Shown: piece by piece, positions 25,725-36,539 of the stretch
How positions within the stretch are numbered: the stretch's first letter is position 1
How the letters are laid out: each line of letters starts with the position of its first letter
Assembly (NCBI GenBank): GCA_964384215.1
Contig: CAYLLB010000012.1
Coordinates: forward strand, 1-64,000
DNA length: 64,000 nucleotides
Reading direction: 5' to 3'
From: JAJFUV01 sp964384215
Lineage (GTDB): Bacteria; Acidobacteriota; Terriglobia; Bryobacterales; Bryobacteraceae
Position numbers and translations under genes: made by a program
The notes under the pieces: generated by a model
What the model saw: only the letters and a program-made list of their open reading frames with translations
What the model was told of the DNA's origin: nothing
The model's database searches: none

Positions 25725-27392
25725 GTGAGCACCCAGACATTTGCCGCCACCCGAGCCAAGGGCAAGCCGTTCGAAATCATCCAACCCGCCACCACCTACA
25801 CCGGCGCGGCGATCAAGCCTCTTATCAAGGGGTTGCCGAAGATCACACAGTCGCTTTGCCCGGAATGCCTGAAGATCATCGAGGCGGTCGAGTTCGAAGA
25901 AAATGGCAAGGTCGTGATGGAGAAGACCTGCCCCGAGCACGGCGAGTTCAAGGATACCATCTGGAGCGACGTCAAACTCTACCTCAAGATGGAAGATTGG
26001 AATTTCGGCGATAACCGCGGGTTGACCAATCCCGAGGTTCTGGACGCCAAGGAGTGTCCCACCGATTGCGGTTTGTGCTCGATGCACACCAGCCACTCCG
26101 CGCTGGCCAACCTGGATCTTACCAACCGCTGCAACCTCACCTGCCCGATCTGCTTTGCCAACGCCAACGCCTCCGGTTATCTCTACGAGCCGAGCTTTGA
26201 GCAGGTCAAGCAGATGATGTTGAACCTGCGGGCGCAGCAACCGGTCGCGGGCCGCATCATTCAGTTCTCCGGCGGCGAGCCGACCATCTACCCGCATTTC
26301 CTCGATGCGGTGCGCTTTGCCAAGGAAGTAGGCTTCTCGCACGTGCAGATCGCCACCAACGGCATCCGCCTGACGAACCTCGAGTTCGCCCAGCAGTGCA
26401 AGGAAGCCGGCCTGCACACCCTGTACCTGCAGCTTGACGGCGTGAGCGACGACGTCTATATGCGCACACGCGGCGAAGCGCTGTGGGAAAAGAAACTCAA
26501 AGTCATCGAGAATTGCAAGAAGGCCGACCTGAAGATCGTGTTCGTTCCCACGGTGGTGAAGGGGCTAAACGATCACCAGGTTGGCGATATCGTGAAGCTC
26601 GCGCTCGCCAACATCGATTGCCTGAGCGGCATCAGCTTCCAGCCGGTGGCATTCACGGGCCGCATCGCCCGGCACGAACTGGAAGAGAAGCGCTACACCC
26701 TGACCGACCTGGCCAAGGACATCAGCGAGCAGACCGGCATGACCGATACCTACGAGGACTGGTTCCCGCTGAGTTGCGTGACGCCGTTCTCGAAGCTGAT
26801 CAGCGCCTTGCGCGGATCGGAGACGACCACGCTCACCTCGCATCCACACTGTGCGATCGGCACTTACTTCTTCGTCGACCAGAATAAGCACGGCGTCCCG
26901 GTTACGCGATTCATCGACGTCGGCAGCATGTTGAAGGACATGGACCTGCTGGCACGCAAGGCGGGCAAGGCGACGTTCAAGTTCTACACCAAGATGCAGG
27001 CGTGGAACTCGCTGCGCAAACACTTCCACGAAGACCGCGCCCCAGCGGGCCTCACCTTCACGAAGTTCCTGCAGACGCTGCAGGGCATGACCGACAAGCG
27101 TTACGGCCGCGGTTCGAGCGAGAAGGAAGGCTTCACTTACAAGACGCTCATGGTTGCCGGAATGCACTTCATGGATTCTTACAACTACGACGTCGAGCGC
27201 GTGAAGCGCTGCCTGATCCACTACGCCGCGCCGGACGGCAAGATCTACCCGTTCTGCACTTACAACTCCGGTCCGTGTTACCGCGAGAAGATCGAGAAGA
27301 CCTACTCCATTCCGTTCGAGAGCCAGGAACCACTGCGGACGCTGAACACAGCCGCCTCATGCGGTTGCGGCTCCTGCGGTTCGGCGAAATAG
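25725..27392 (+). CDS. Radical SAM protein with the layout of tetraether lipid synthase (Tes/COG1964)
   Basis: A 555-residue protein starting at GTG. The N-terminal metal site has C45-x2-C48 (LCPECL) and CPEHGEF (C69, H72). C111-x3-C115-x2-C118 (CPTDCGLC) follows. The radical SAM cluster is C136-x3-C140-x2-C143 (CNLTCPIC), then FSGGEPT. Further cysteines are C496, C511 and C518. The tail ends in the Cys-rich SCGCGSCG. This rubredoxin-like site plus several clusters matches the archaeal enzyme that joins lipid tails through C-C bonds, and bacterial homologues are proposed to make membrane-spanning lipids. Other COG1964 members are uncharacterised, so the function is inferred. Confidence 0.65.
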   Translation: MSTQTFAATRAKGKPFEIIQPATTYTGAAIKPLIKGLPKITQSLCPECLKIIEAVEFEENGKVVMEKTCPEHGEFKDTIWSDVKLYLKMEDWNFGDNRGLTNPEVLDAKECPTDCGLCSMHTSHSALANLDLTNRCNLTCPICFANANASGYLYEPSFEQVKQMMLNLRAQQPVAGRIIQFSGGEPTIYPHFLDAVRFAKEVGFSHVQIATNGIRLTNLEFAQQCKEAGLHTLYLQLDGVSDDVYMRTRGEALWEKKLKVIENCKKADLKIVFVPTVVKGLNDHQVGDIVKLALANIDCLSGISFQPVAFTGRIARHELEEKRYTLTDLAKDISEQTGMTDTYEDWFPLSCVTPFSKLISALRGSETTTLTSHPHCAIGTYFFVDQNKHGVPVTRFIDVGSMLKDMDLLARKAGKATFKFYTKMQAWNSLRKHFHEDRAPAGLTFTKFLQTLQGMTDKRYGRGSSEKEGFTYKTLMVAGMHFMDSYNYDVERVKRCLIHYAAPDGKIYPFCTYNSGPCYREKIEKTYSIPFESQEPLRTLNTAASCGCGSCGSAK

Positions 27393-27403
27393 CGGCTCCG
27401 TTC

Positions 27404-28330
27404 TCAAACGGCTGGCTGTGATCCTTTTGTAAGTCCGCGGGCTGTCTTGCGCATGATCTTGAGGAAATTCGCCAGAATGGGTGAATCGGATGCTTGAAGG
27501 TACGCAGCGGCAGTCTCGACAGGGGCGGTCGCATCGGCCAGCCGGCAATAGGTAACGCCCTCCCGGTGCAGGCTAGCCACCGATGCCGGTACCAGCGTGA
27601 CGCCGAGTCCTGCCGCGACCAAGCCGACCATGGTGTGGATTTGGAAGGCTACCTGGGATACCGACGGCGTGAAGCCCGCTTTCAGACAGACGCCCAGGAC
27701 GAGGTCGTGGAACCCCAGGCCCAATTCGGGCGGTAGCGTCACCCAGGCTTCGCCGGCGAGTTCTTTCACCCACACTTTCCGACGTTTCGCCAGCCGGTGC
27801 GTGCTGGGCAGCGCCGCCAGCAGCGGCTCGCGTTTCACCACCTCCAGTTGGATTCCCGCGCCTTGAGCCGGGGGGCGTACAAAGCCGATGTCGATCTCGC
27901 CGCGCTGCAGGCTTTCGATCTGCTCGGACGTGGTCATCTCCTGGAGCGAAAGCACGACGTCCGGATTCTCTTCGCGAAACCTTCGAATGGCGATGGAAAC
28001 CAGGTCCTCGTAGGTTGCCGAACTCACCGCTCCGATGCGGAGGCGTCCGACTTTGCCCGTGGCCGCGCGGCGCACTTCCTCCACGGCTTCCTCGCAAGCG
28101 CTCAGGATGCGGCGGGCGTGATCGAGAAAGATCGTGCCGGGTTCCGTCAACGCGACGTGGCGCCGGTCGCGGTGCAGCAACGTCGCGCCCAGCTTCCGCT
28201 CCAGCTGCTGAATCTGGATGCTGAGCGGGGGCTGTGCGATGCCCAGAGATTCCGCGGCGCGGCCGAAGTGCAGATGTTCGGCTACGGCGACAAAGTATCG
28301 CAGAAGCCGCAGTTCTATAATATCATTCAC
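27404..28330 (-). CDS. LysR-family transcriptional regulator
   Basis: A 308-residue regulator. The N-terminal winged helix-turn-helix is FGRAAESLGIAQPPLSIQIQQLE, followed by the usual two-lobe effector domain. The start is a GTG at 28330 with no visible Shine-Dalgarno, and it abuts the inverted repeat at 28331. It is divergent from an MFS transporter, an arrangement like E. coli ynfL/ynfM. It probably controls that transporter and itself, with the ligand related to the transported compound. Confidence 0.88.
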   Translation of the reverse strand: MNDIIELRLLRYFVAVAEHLHFGRAAESLGIAQPPLSIQIQQLERKLGATLLHRDRRHVALTEPGTIFLDHARRILSACEEAVEEVRRAATGKVGRLRIGAVSSATYEDLVSIAIRRFREENPDVVLSLQEMTTSEQIESLQRGEIDIGFVRPPAQGAGIQLEVVKREPLLAALPSTHRLAKRRKVWVKELAGEAWVTLPPELGLGFHDLVLGVCLKAGFTPSVSQVAFQIHTMVGLVAAGLGVTLVPASVASLHREGVTYCRLADATAPVETAAAYLQASDSPILANFLKIMRKTARGLTKGSQPAV

Positions 28331-28354
28331 ATATCAAGCTTAGCTGATTGATAT
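28331..28354. promoter_or_regulatory. LysR-type operator, ATATCAA-N10-TTGATAT
   Basis: A perfect 7-base inverted repeat with a 10-base spacer in the 65-base divergent region, next to the LysR start codon. Size and AT-rich half-sites fit LysR binding sites. It is well placed for autorepression of the regulator and control of the MFS gene. Confidence 0.6.
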
Positions 28355-28395
28355 ATTGGCGAGATTATCCTTCCAGCGCCCAAACTGGAAGTGTA

Positions 28396-29610
28396 ATGTC
28401 GTCTATTGCTCTCACCGGGCAGGAACTGGCCGTTGCGACCGATGGGAAGTCGCGGCGTACCTTGGCTGTAGTGCTGGCCGGTTTCTGCGCCTTCCTGGAT
28501 TTACACGCCCCGCAGCCCCTGCTGCCGGAGCTGGCGCGCACATTTCATAGGTCCCCGGCCGCGACCAGCCTGCTGATCAGCATCTCCACCCTGGCCGTGG
28601 CGTTGGCCGCGCCTTTTGCCGGGCTGGTGGCGGACCGGCTGGGGCGCAAGCGTGTCATTGTGCCGGCCACGCTGCTGCTTGCCGTGCCCACGCTGTTCGC
28701 CGCCACGGCGGCCAGTTTTGATCAATTGCTCTTCTGGCGCTTTTGGCAAGGGGTGTTCACACCCGGCATTTTCGCCATCACGGTAACTTACATCAATGAG
28801 CAGTGGACGGAAGGCGCGGGCGCCGCCATGTCGGCCTACGTTTCCGGTACGGTTCTGGGCGGATTCGCCGGGCGCACGCTGGCCGCGATGGTGGCGGCGC
28901 ACGGCGGCTGGGAGATGGCATTTATCGTGCTTGGCCTGCTAAACCTGATTGGTGGATTGGCCGTCTGGGCCTGGTTGCCGGCGGACCGGTCATGCAGGCG
29001 CGGAAGCGCGCAGCTTGGTCCGGCGGTTCTCCTGCATCTCAGGAACCCGCGTCTGGTGGCGACATACGCGGCCGGGTTCTGCATGCTGTTCTCGCTGCTG
29101 GGCGTCTTCACTTATATCAACTTCTATCTCGCGGATGCGCCGTTTCATCTGACGACCGCGCAGCTTGGACTTCTGTTCGCCGTCTACCTGGTGGGCGCCG
29201 TTGTGACTCCTTTGGCGGGGCAACTGATCGACCGGTGGGGACATCGCGCAGCGTTCACCATGGCGCTAGGCGCGGCCATCATGGGGAACGTCCTGACCCT
29301 TGTACATTCGCTGGCCGCGGTCGTGTGCGGGCTGTCGCTGTTTGCGACGGGCGTGTTCGTGTGCCAGTCGGCGGCGAGTTCCTATATCGGGACGGTCGCC
29401 CAAGGCGCACGGGCGGTGGCGGTAGGGCTGTATGTCACGGCGTACTACCTGGGAGGCACCTTCGGGGCGGCTGCGCCCGGTCACCTCTGGAGTTTCGGCG
29501 GCTGGCCGGCGTGTGTGGCGCTGCTCGCGGCCGTGCAGTTGGCCACCGTGGCGGTGGCGCTCAAATTCTGGAAGCCCACGCCGGCCGGCGGCGAAGCCGT
29601 GTACATATAG
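28396..29610 (+). CDS. MFS transporter (YnfM-like)
   Basis: A 404-residue inner-membrane transporter with twelve predicted helices. AGLVADRLGRKRVI is the loop 2-3 signature and GQLIDRWGHRAAF the corresponding loop in the second half. It resembles drug/arabinose-efflux type proteins such as YnfM; the exported compound is unknown. I use the ATG at 28396 because GGAAG precedes it; an earlier start would run into the operator. Its 3' end overlaps the convergent cfa gene by 130 bases. Confidence 0.85.
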   Translation: MSSIALTGQELAVATDGKSRRTLAVVLAGFCAFLDLHAPQPLLPELARTFHRSPAATSLLISISTLAVALAAPFAGLVADRLGRKRVIVPATLLLAVPTLFAATAASFDQLLFWRFWQGVFTPGIFAITVTYINEQWTEGAGAAMSAYVSGTVLGGFAGRTLAAMVAAHGGWEMAFIVLGLLNLIGGLAVWAWLPADRSCRRGSAQLGPAVLLHLRNPRLVATYAAGFCMLFSLLGVFTYINFYLADAPFHLTTAQLGLLFAVYLVGAVVTPLAGQLIDRWGHRAAFTMALGAAIMGNVLTLVHSLAAVVCGLSLFATGVFVCQSAASSYIGTVAQGARAVAVGLYVTAYYLGGTFGAAAPGHLWSFGGWPACVALLAAVQLATVAVALKFWKPTPAGGEAVYI

Positions 29611-30761
29611 TCGCGCGTGAGATGGCGGCGTCCGGTGCCGCGTTTGGCGAACAGGACCTGGTGCACCTCCAGGTCGCCGCGCTCGAAGTTTACCGAAGAG
29701 CCCGCCAGGAACAGCACCCACGTCCGGTAGGTTTCCGGTCCTACAAGGTCTATACAAGCCTGGCGATTCGCCTGCAGGCGCGCGACCCACTCGGCGCAGG
29801 TCCGCGCATAGTGCGGCCTCAAATTCTCCACGTCCAGGACTTCGAATCCGGCTTCCACGGCGCGGCTGATCACTTGTGACAGGTTTGGCAATTCGCCGCC
29901 CGGGAACACCTTCTGCTGGATGAACAGTGTACTTGGATCATCGCGGGCGGTTTCCGGACGCACGATGCCGTGGTTCAGAAACAGGCCGTCGTCTTCCAGC
30001 ATCCAGTTCACCCAGCGGAAGTAATCGAGCAGCCTGTGCCGCCCGACGTGTTCAAACATGCCCACGCTGGAAATCTTGTCGAACCGGCCGCCGAGGTCGC
30101 GGAAATCGCACTCCTGGACGACAGCGCGATCGGGGTCGTGCATGCCTGACAGCCGGCTACGGGCGGCCTCGAACTGCTGGTGGCTGAGGGTGCAGCCGGT
30201 TGCAACAGCCCCGCGGCTTTCGGCGGCTCGCTCCACCAGCGCCCCCCATCCGCAGCCGATATCCAGGAATCGCTCCCCCGGCTGGACGTCCAGTTTGCGA
30301 AGGATGTGATCGAGCTTGTCCAGTTGCGCCTGGTCGAGCGATTCGTCCTGAACGCGGAAATAGGCGCAGGAGTAAACCATCCGCGAGTCCAGAAACTGCC
30401 TGTAAAACTCGTTCGACACGTCGTAGTGAAACTGCAGGTTGCGGGCGGCTCTCTTCCGTGACTGGAAGAATGTCTCAAGGCGCCCTGGCGCGAAGCCGGC
30501 GGCCAGCCTGTAAAAGTGCCGCCGCCAGCCACTCTGCGGAAGAGACAGCCGGGTGCGGACGGCACTCAGCAGGTCTCCATCGACTTCCGCCTCGCCTCGC
30601 AGAAAGATCATGGCTGCCGAATAGAGATCACCACCGAACAGACGGTCGAGAATGTCCTTGTTTGAAACGCGAATCGTGAATGAGGGCGAGTCGCCCCCTA
30701 CCGTGCGCGTCTCTCCGTTTGGGAACTGCACCGCGTAGCACGTCGTTGCCAGCGGCGGCAT
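29481..30761 (-). CDS. cfa: Cyclopropane-fatty-acyl-phospholipid synthase-like methyltransferase
   Basis: A 426-residue SAM-dependent methyltransferase. An N-terminal lipid-binding region (about 1-95) precedes NLQFHYDVSNEFYRQFLD, the SAM loop LDIGCGWGAL, and SSVGMFEHVG. It adds a methylene to unsaturated membrane acyl chains. The ATG at 30761 has GGAGGTG 7 bases upstream; an upstream GTG lies inside that site. The last 40 or so residues (after RRHLTRDYMY) run over the end of the MFS gene and have no family resemblance. Confidence 0.9.
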   Translation of the reverse strand: MPPLATTCYAVQFPNGETRTVGGDSPSFTIRVSNKDILDRLFGGDLYSAAMIFLRGEAEVDGDLLSAVRTRLSLPQSGWRRHFYRLAAGFAPGRLETFFQSRKRAARNLQFHYDVSNEFYRQFLDSRMVYSCAYFRVQDESLDQAQLDKLDHILRKLDVQPGERFLDIGCGWGALVERAAESRGAVATGCTLSHQQFEAARSRLSGMHDPDRAVVQECDFRDLGGRFDKISSVGMFEHVGRHRLLDYFRWVNWMLEDDGLFLNHGIVRPETARDDPSTLFIQQKVFPGGELPNLSQVISRAVEAGFEVLDVENLRPHYARTCAEWVARLQANRQACIDLVGPETYRTWVLFLAGSSVNFERGDLEVHQVLFAKRGTGRRHLTRDYMYTASPPAGVGFQNLSATATVANCTAASSATHAGQPPKLQR

Positions 30762-30781
30762 GGGATTCACCTCCGAGCGTC

Positions 30782-30787
30782 ATTATA
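30782..30787 (-). promoter_or_regulatory. Consensus -10 TATAAT for cfa
   Basis: A perfect TATAAT on the minus strand, about 20 bases before the cfa start codon, would give a 14-base leader carrying the Shine-Dalgarno. The -35 is weak. Confidence 0.5.
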
Positions 30788-30824
30788 CGCCCCGGTGGGA
30801 TCGGCGATAATGGTGGGCACCGCA

Positions 30825-32564
30825 ATGGATTTCGTCGAGCATTTGAAATCCTCCGTCGACATCGTCAAGACCGTGGGCGAGTACGTGCGTCTGAAGCGCT
30901 CAGGCTCGGGTCCGCGGTACGTGGGCTTGTGCCCGTTCCACAGCGAGAAGACGCCGTCGTTTTCCGTCCATTCGACGCACCAGTTCTACAAGTGTTTCGG
31001 CTGCGGTGCGGGTGGCGACGTCATCAAGTTCATCATGGAAATCGAGCGCCTCACTTTCTATGAGGCGCTCAAGTTATTGGCCGAGCGCAACGGTATTCCC
31101 ATGCCCCGGCGGGCGGAGTACACCGACGAAGAGACAAAACTCCGCGCGGCGCTCTTCGAGATGCACGAGATCGCCGCCAAGTCGTTCTCGGCAAATCTGC
31201 ACGGCGCGGCCGGCGCCGAGGCGCGCGCCTACCTGGCGAAGCGCGGCCTGGCGCCGGCGACCATCGAGGAGTTCGGCCTGGGCCTTTCCGAACGCGGCGG
31301 CCAGGCGCTGACGCGGCGCTTCGAGAAGGAGGGCTTCCCGGCGGCGGCGTTGGACGCTTGCGGGCTCGTGTTGAAGCGGCAGGACGGCAGCGGCTACTTC
31401 GACCGCTTCCGGAACCGCCTGATGTTTCCCATCCACAACGAAAGCGGCAAGGTGATCGGATTCGGCGGGCGCGCGCTGGCGGCGGACGACGAGCCGAAGT
31501 ACCTAAACTCGCCCGAAACTCCCATTTACCGCAAGAGCTACGTTCTTTATAATCTGCATCGCGCCAAGGACGCCATTCGCAGGAGCGACCGCGCGGTGCT
31601 GGTGGAAGGTTACATGGACGCCATCGGCGTGTACGCCTCCGGCGTGCACGAAGTAGTAGCCAGTTGCGGCACCGCTCTTACCAGCACACAAGTCCGCGCG
31701 CTCAAGCGGCACTCCGAACGAATCGTCGTGAATTTCGATCCCGACGCGGCGGGCGCCAACGCGAGCGAGCGCTCCATTCAGATGCTGCTCGACGAGGGGA
31801 TGCACGTGCGCATCCTGCAGCTCGACGGCGGGTTGGACCCGGACGAGTACGTCAAGGAGCGCGGAGCGGCCGGTTACCGCGAGTGCCTGGAGCATGCTGG
31901 CGGCTACTTCTACTGGCTTGCCGACCGCGCCCGCTCGCGGTACGACATGCGCTCGGCCGAAGGCCGCATGGAAGCCTTCAAGTTCCTGCTGCCATCGGTG
32001 CAGCGCATCTCGAGCAAGATCGAACGCGCGGCGCTGGCAAACGACATTGCCGGCTATCTGGGCGTTGACACAGGGCTGGTGCTGGACGAGTTTCGCAAGG
32101 CCGCTACTGAGCGGCGCGAGGCTCCCGCCGCCACCCCGACCTCCTCGATGCGGCCCATCGAGGGGCTCCTGCTCCGGGCGCTTCTCTCCAGTGAGGAGGC
32201 GCGCAAAGAGGTACTGCCACGCCTCAAAGCCGAACCGTCGCTTGAACGCTTCAGCGCGCCGAAAGTCTTCGAGACCATGCTCGCGCTTCAGGAAAGCCAG
32301 GCGGGTTTTAGTTACTCAGACTTAGAGGCGCGCCTGGATTCCAAGGATAAAGCCCTCCTGGAAACCGCGATTTTTGCCGATGATCCAAGTGAGGAGACTT
32401 CCGCGCTGGAGGTGGCTCACGCCTGCTTGCGGAAGTTGAAACAGTACGACCGCGAGATGCAGCGGGCCGCGCTGCGCGCACGGATCAGGGAGGCGGAACG
32501 TGGGGGCGACCTTTCCGCCGCGATGCAGCTCACCCAGGAACTGCTGAACCTCGAGCGGGGGTAA
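30825..32564 (+). CDS. dnaG: DNA primase
   Basis: A 579-residue primase that lays down RNA primers at the replication fork. The CHC2 zinc ribbon has C36, H39, C57 and C60 (LCPFH, KCFGCG). The TOPRIM core has LVEGYMDAIG and NFDPDAAGANA. A C-terminal helicase-binding region follows. The start is uncertain among 30795 (GTG), 30810 and 30825; I prefer 30825 because the family usually begins close to FVEHLK and GGTGG precedes it. It is 70 bases upstream of rpoD. Confidence 0.95.
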   Translation: MDFVEHLKSSVDIVKTVGEYVRLKRSGSGPRYVGLCPFHSEKTPSFSVHSTHQFYKCFGCGAGGDVIKFIMEIERLTFYEALKLLAERNGIPMPRRAEYTDEETKLRAALFEMHEIAAKSFSANLHGAAGAEARAYLAKRGLAPATIEEFGLGLSERGGQALTRRFEKEGFPAAALDACGLVLKRQDGSGYFDRFRNRLMFPIHNESGKVIGFGGRALAADDEPKYLNSPETPIYRKSYVLYNLHRAKDAIRRSDRAVLVEGYMDAIGVYASGVHEVVASCGTALTSTQVRALKRHSERIVVNFDPDAAGANASERSIQMLLDEGMHVRILQLDGGLDPDEYVKERGAAGYRECLEHAGGYFYWLADRARSRYDMRSAEGRMEAFKFLLPSVQRISSKIERAALANDIAGYLGVDTGLVLDEFRKAATERREAPAATPTSSMRPIEGLLLRALLSSEEARKEVLPRLKAEPSLERFSAPKVFETMLALQESQAGFSYSDLEARLDSKDKALLETAIFADDPSEETSALEVAHACLRKLKQYDREMQRAALRARIREAERGGDLSAAMQLTQELLNLERG

Positions 32565-32634
32565 TTTCTCGACCTTAGCCGTGTTGTAGAATGGCTGGGT
32601 CGGGTCTTCGCTATGAGCTGAGTGAGGGGCGCGG

Positions 32635-34317
<1,683 letters not shown>

Positions 34318-34350
34318 TCCGCCGCAAGAAGGACGGACTTCCAGGCCGGT

Positions 34351-34379
34351 TTGACTTCTCGCAAACCCTTCGATAAAGT
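34351..34379 (+). promoter_or_regulatory. Sigma-70 promoter, TTGACT-N17-TAAAGT
   Basis: -35 TTGACT at 34351-34356 and -10 TAAAGT at 34374-34379 are spaced 17 bases. The element lies between rpoD and the NfeD-like gene, so the NfeD-flotillin pair is probably expressed separately from dnaG-rpoD. Confidence 0.65.
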
Positions 34380-34402
34380 AAGCACGCGGAGGTGGCCATC
34401 CT

Positions 34403-34954
34403 TTGAGCAGCTTATTCTCGCAATTCTCCGCTTTTACCGTTTTCCTGGGTATCGCGGCGATAGGGTTTGTCTTCCTGCTGATTTCTCTGGTGCTCGGCGA
34501 ACTGTTCGAGCATGTCGGCGACACGGCATTCGAACACGAGCATGAGCTGGGCCACGGAGGCCCGAGCTTTTTCAGCGCACGCATCATGAGCGTGTTCATC
34601 ACCGCTTTCGGCGGATTCGGCGCCATCGCCACCAACTACGGCTACGGCGTGCTGCCAAGCTCCGGCGTCGGCTTCGCCAGCGGCCTGTTTTTCGCGTCGG
34701 TCATTTACGCGTTCGCGCGTTTTCTGTACAGCCAGCAGGCTTCCTCCGAAGTGCGTACGGATGACATCGTGGGCCGCCAGGCGCGAGTGATCGTGGCGAT
34801 CCCTGCCGGAGGCGTGGGCCAGGTGCGCTGCCAGATTGGCGAGGACCTGGTGGACAAGATCGCGCGCGCGTCCGACGGCGGCCCCGTGCCGGAAAACACC
34901 GCCGTCAAGGTGGAAGCTGTGCTTGGGGAAACCGTAGTGGTCAGCCGTCAGTAA
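34403..34954 (+). CDS. NfeD/YuaF-like membrane protein with OB fold
   Basis: A 183-residue protein with two or three membrane helices (FTVFLGIAAIGFVFLL and neighbours, then a histidine-rich loop) and a C-terminal OB-fold domain (IVGRQARVIVAIPAGGVGQV). Such proteins pair with flotillins in bacterial membrane microdomains (YqiJ-YqiK, YuaF-FloT). The start is a TTG, supported by GGAGGT 9 bases upstream. The flotillin gene follows after 25 bases. Confidence 0.82.
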   Translation: MSSLFSQFSAFTVFLGIAAIGFVFLLISLVLGELFEHVGDTAFEHEHELGHGGPSFFSARIMSVFITAFGGFGAIATNYGYGVLPSSGVGFASGLFFASVIYAFARFLYSQQASSEVRTDDIVGRQARVIVAIPAGGVGQVRCQIGEDLVDKIARASDGGPVPENTAVKVEAVLGETVVVSRQ

Positions 34955-34979
34955 GTCATTTCCTTAAAGGGAGGGCTTT

Positions 34980-36530
34980 ATGATGTTCAGTGAGTTAACC
35001 CGGCTATTGATGCCGTTCATCGTACTGTTCGTTGTCCTGGCGTTGTTCATCGCCGCGGCGCTGTTCAGCCGCAATTACCTGAAGGTGGCGCCCAACTGCG
35101 TGGCCGTGCTCAGCGGACGCAAACGCAAACTCTCCGACGGTCGCGTGGTTGGCTACCGCATGGTGAGGGGCGGGGCGGCGCTGAGGATTCCGCTGCTCGA
35201 AAAGGTGGACTATCTCTCGTTGAATGTGCTGACCATCCCTCTCGAGATCAAGCGGGCCTACACTCTGAAGGGCGTCCCGGTTTCGGTGAAGGCGGTGGCC
35301 AACGTAAAGATACGGGGTGATGAAACCAGCCTGCACGCCGCCGCTGAGCGTTTCCTGCAGATGACGCAGGATCAGGTGCAGCGGGTCATTTTTCAGACCC
35401 TCGAAGGCCACTTACGCTCGATCCTGGGCACGCTGACGGTCGAGGAAGTGAACAGCGACCGCGGCAGCTTCGCCCAAAAGCTGACCAGCGAGGCCGCGGT
35501 GGACCTGGAGAAGATGGGCATCGGCGTCGACGTGCTCACGATCCAGGAGATCAGCGACGAGGAAGACTACCTGAACGCGCTGGGCCGCCGGCGGACGGCG
35601 GAAGTGAAGCGCGACGCGGTGATCGGCGAGGCGGAAGCCAATCGCGATGCCAAGATCAAGTCCGCCCAGGCGTTGCAGGAGGGCGAACGCGCGCGGCTGG
35701 ACGCGGAGGCGGAAATTGCGCAGGCGCAGCGCGACCTCGCCATCCGCCAGGCGCAGTATCAGGCCGAGGTGGAAGCGGAGAAGGCCAAGGCCGCGCAAAC
35801 GGGACCCCTGGCGGAGGCCCGCGCCCGCCAGGGCGTGGTCGCCGAACAGGTGAAGGTGGAGCGCACGCGTACGCAGGAGATGATCTCCGTGCAGGAGCAG
35901 GAAGTGGCGCGGCGGCAGAAAGAGTTGGAAGCCACCGTAATCAAGCCCGCCGATGCCGAACGTCAGGCCGCTGTCGTCCGGGCGGAGGCGGCCAAGTTGG
36001 CGGCGGTCCTCGAAGCGGAAGGCAAGCGATCCGCGTTGATCGCCCTGGCGGAGGCCGAGCAGGAGAGACTGCGCAAGGAAGGCGCCGGCCGTGCCGCGGC
36101 GATTGAAGCCGAAGGACGCGCGGAGGCCGCGAAGGTGGAGGCGATAGGCCTGGCGCAGGCCAAGGCGATCGAGGCGCAGGGCACCGCGGAGGCAACGGCG
36201 ATCCTGAAGAAGGCCGAAGCCTGGCAGCAATTCAACGAGTCCGCGCGGCTGCAGACCATCCTCGAAAAACTGCCTGCCATCATCCAGTCTTCGGCGGGCA
36301 TCTTCGGCGCCGTGGCGGCTCCGCTCGGCAACATCGACAAGGTCGTGGTGATCGACCAGGGCGGCGGCGATAGCGCGCAGGGCGGAATGGCACGCCTGGC
36401 GAAGACGGCGCCCTCGGTGGTCTTCAATTTGCTGCAGCAGTTCGAAGCGTTGGGAATCAACGTCCCGGCATTAGTAGAGAAGCTGGGCGTGAAATCCGGA
36501 GCGCAACCGTCGGCGCAGACGCCGGGCTAA
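34980..36530 (+). CDS. Flotillin-like SPFH protein
   Basis: A 516-residue protein. One N-terminal membrane helix (about 10-30) anchors an SPFH domain (about 35-200; NYLKVAPNCVAVLSG, TIPLEIKRAYTLKG). Residues about 205-420 form a long Ala/Glu-rich coiled coil, and the tail contains SSAGIFGAVAAPLG and a Gly/Ser-rich end. It should oligomerise into membrane microdomain scaffolds with the NfeD-like partner just upstream. It resembles YqiK and FloT about equally. Confidence 0.93.
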   Translation: MMFSELTRLLMPFIVLFVVLALFIAAALFSRNYLKVAPNCVAVLSGRKRKLSDGRVVGYRMVRGGAALRIPLLEKVDYLSLNVLTIPLEIKRAYTLKGVPVSVKAVANVKIRGDETSLHAAAERFLQMTQDQVQRVIFQTLEGHLRSILGTLTVEEVNSDRGSFAQKLTSEAAVDLEKMGIGVDVLTIQEISDEEDYLNALGRRRTAEVKRDAVIGEAEANRDAKIKSAQALQEGERARLDAEAEIAQAQRDLAIRQAQYQAEVEAEKAKAAQTGPLAEARARQGVVAEQVKVERTRTQEMISVQEQEVARRQKELEATVIKPADAERQAAVVRAEAAKLAAVLEAEGKRSALIALAEAEQERLRKEGAGRAAAIEAEGRAEAAKVEAIGLAQAKAIEAQGTAEATAILKKAEAWQQFNESARLQTILEKLPAIIQSSAGIFGAVAAPLGNIDKVVVIDQGGGDSAQGGMARLAKTAPSVVFNLLQQFEALGINVPALVEKLGVKSGAQPSAQTPG

Positions 36531-36539
36531 TCGCCCGCG

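Noticed and set aside
25496..25795. Minus-strand frame of about 99 codons upstream of the Tes-like gene
   Set aside because: Overlaps the start of the Tes-like gene, has no ribosome site and no recognisable composition.
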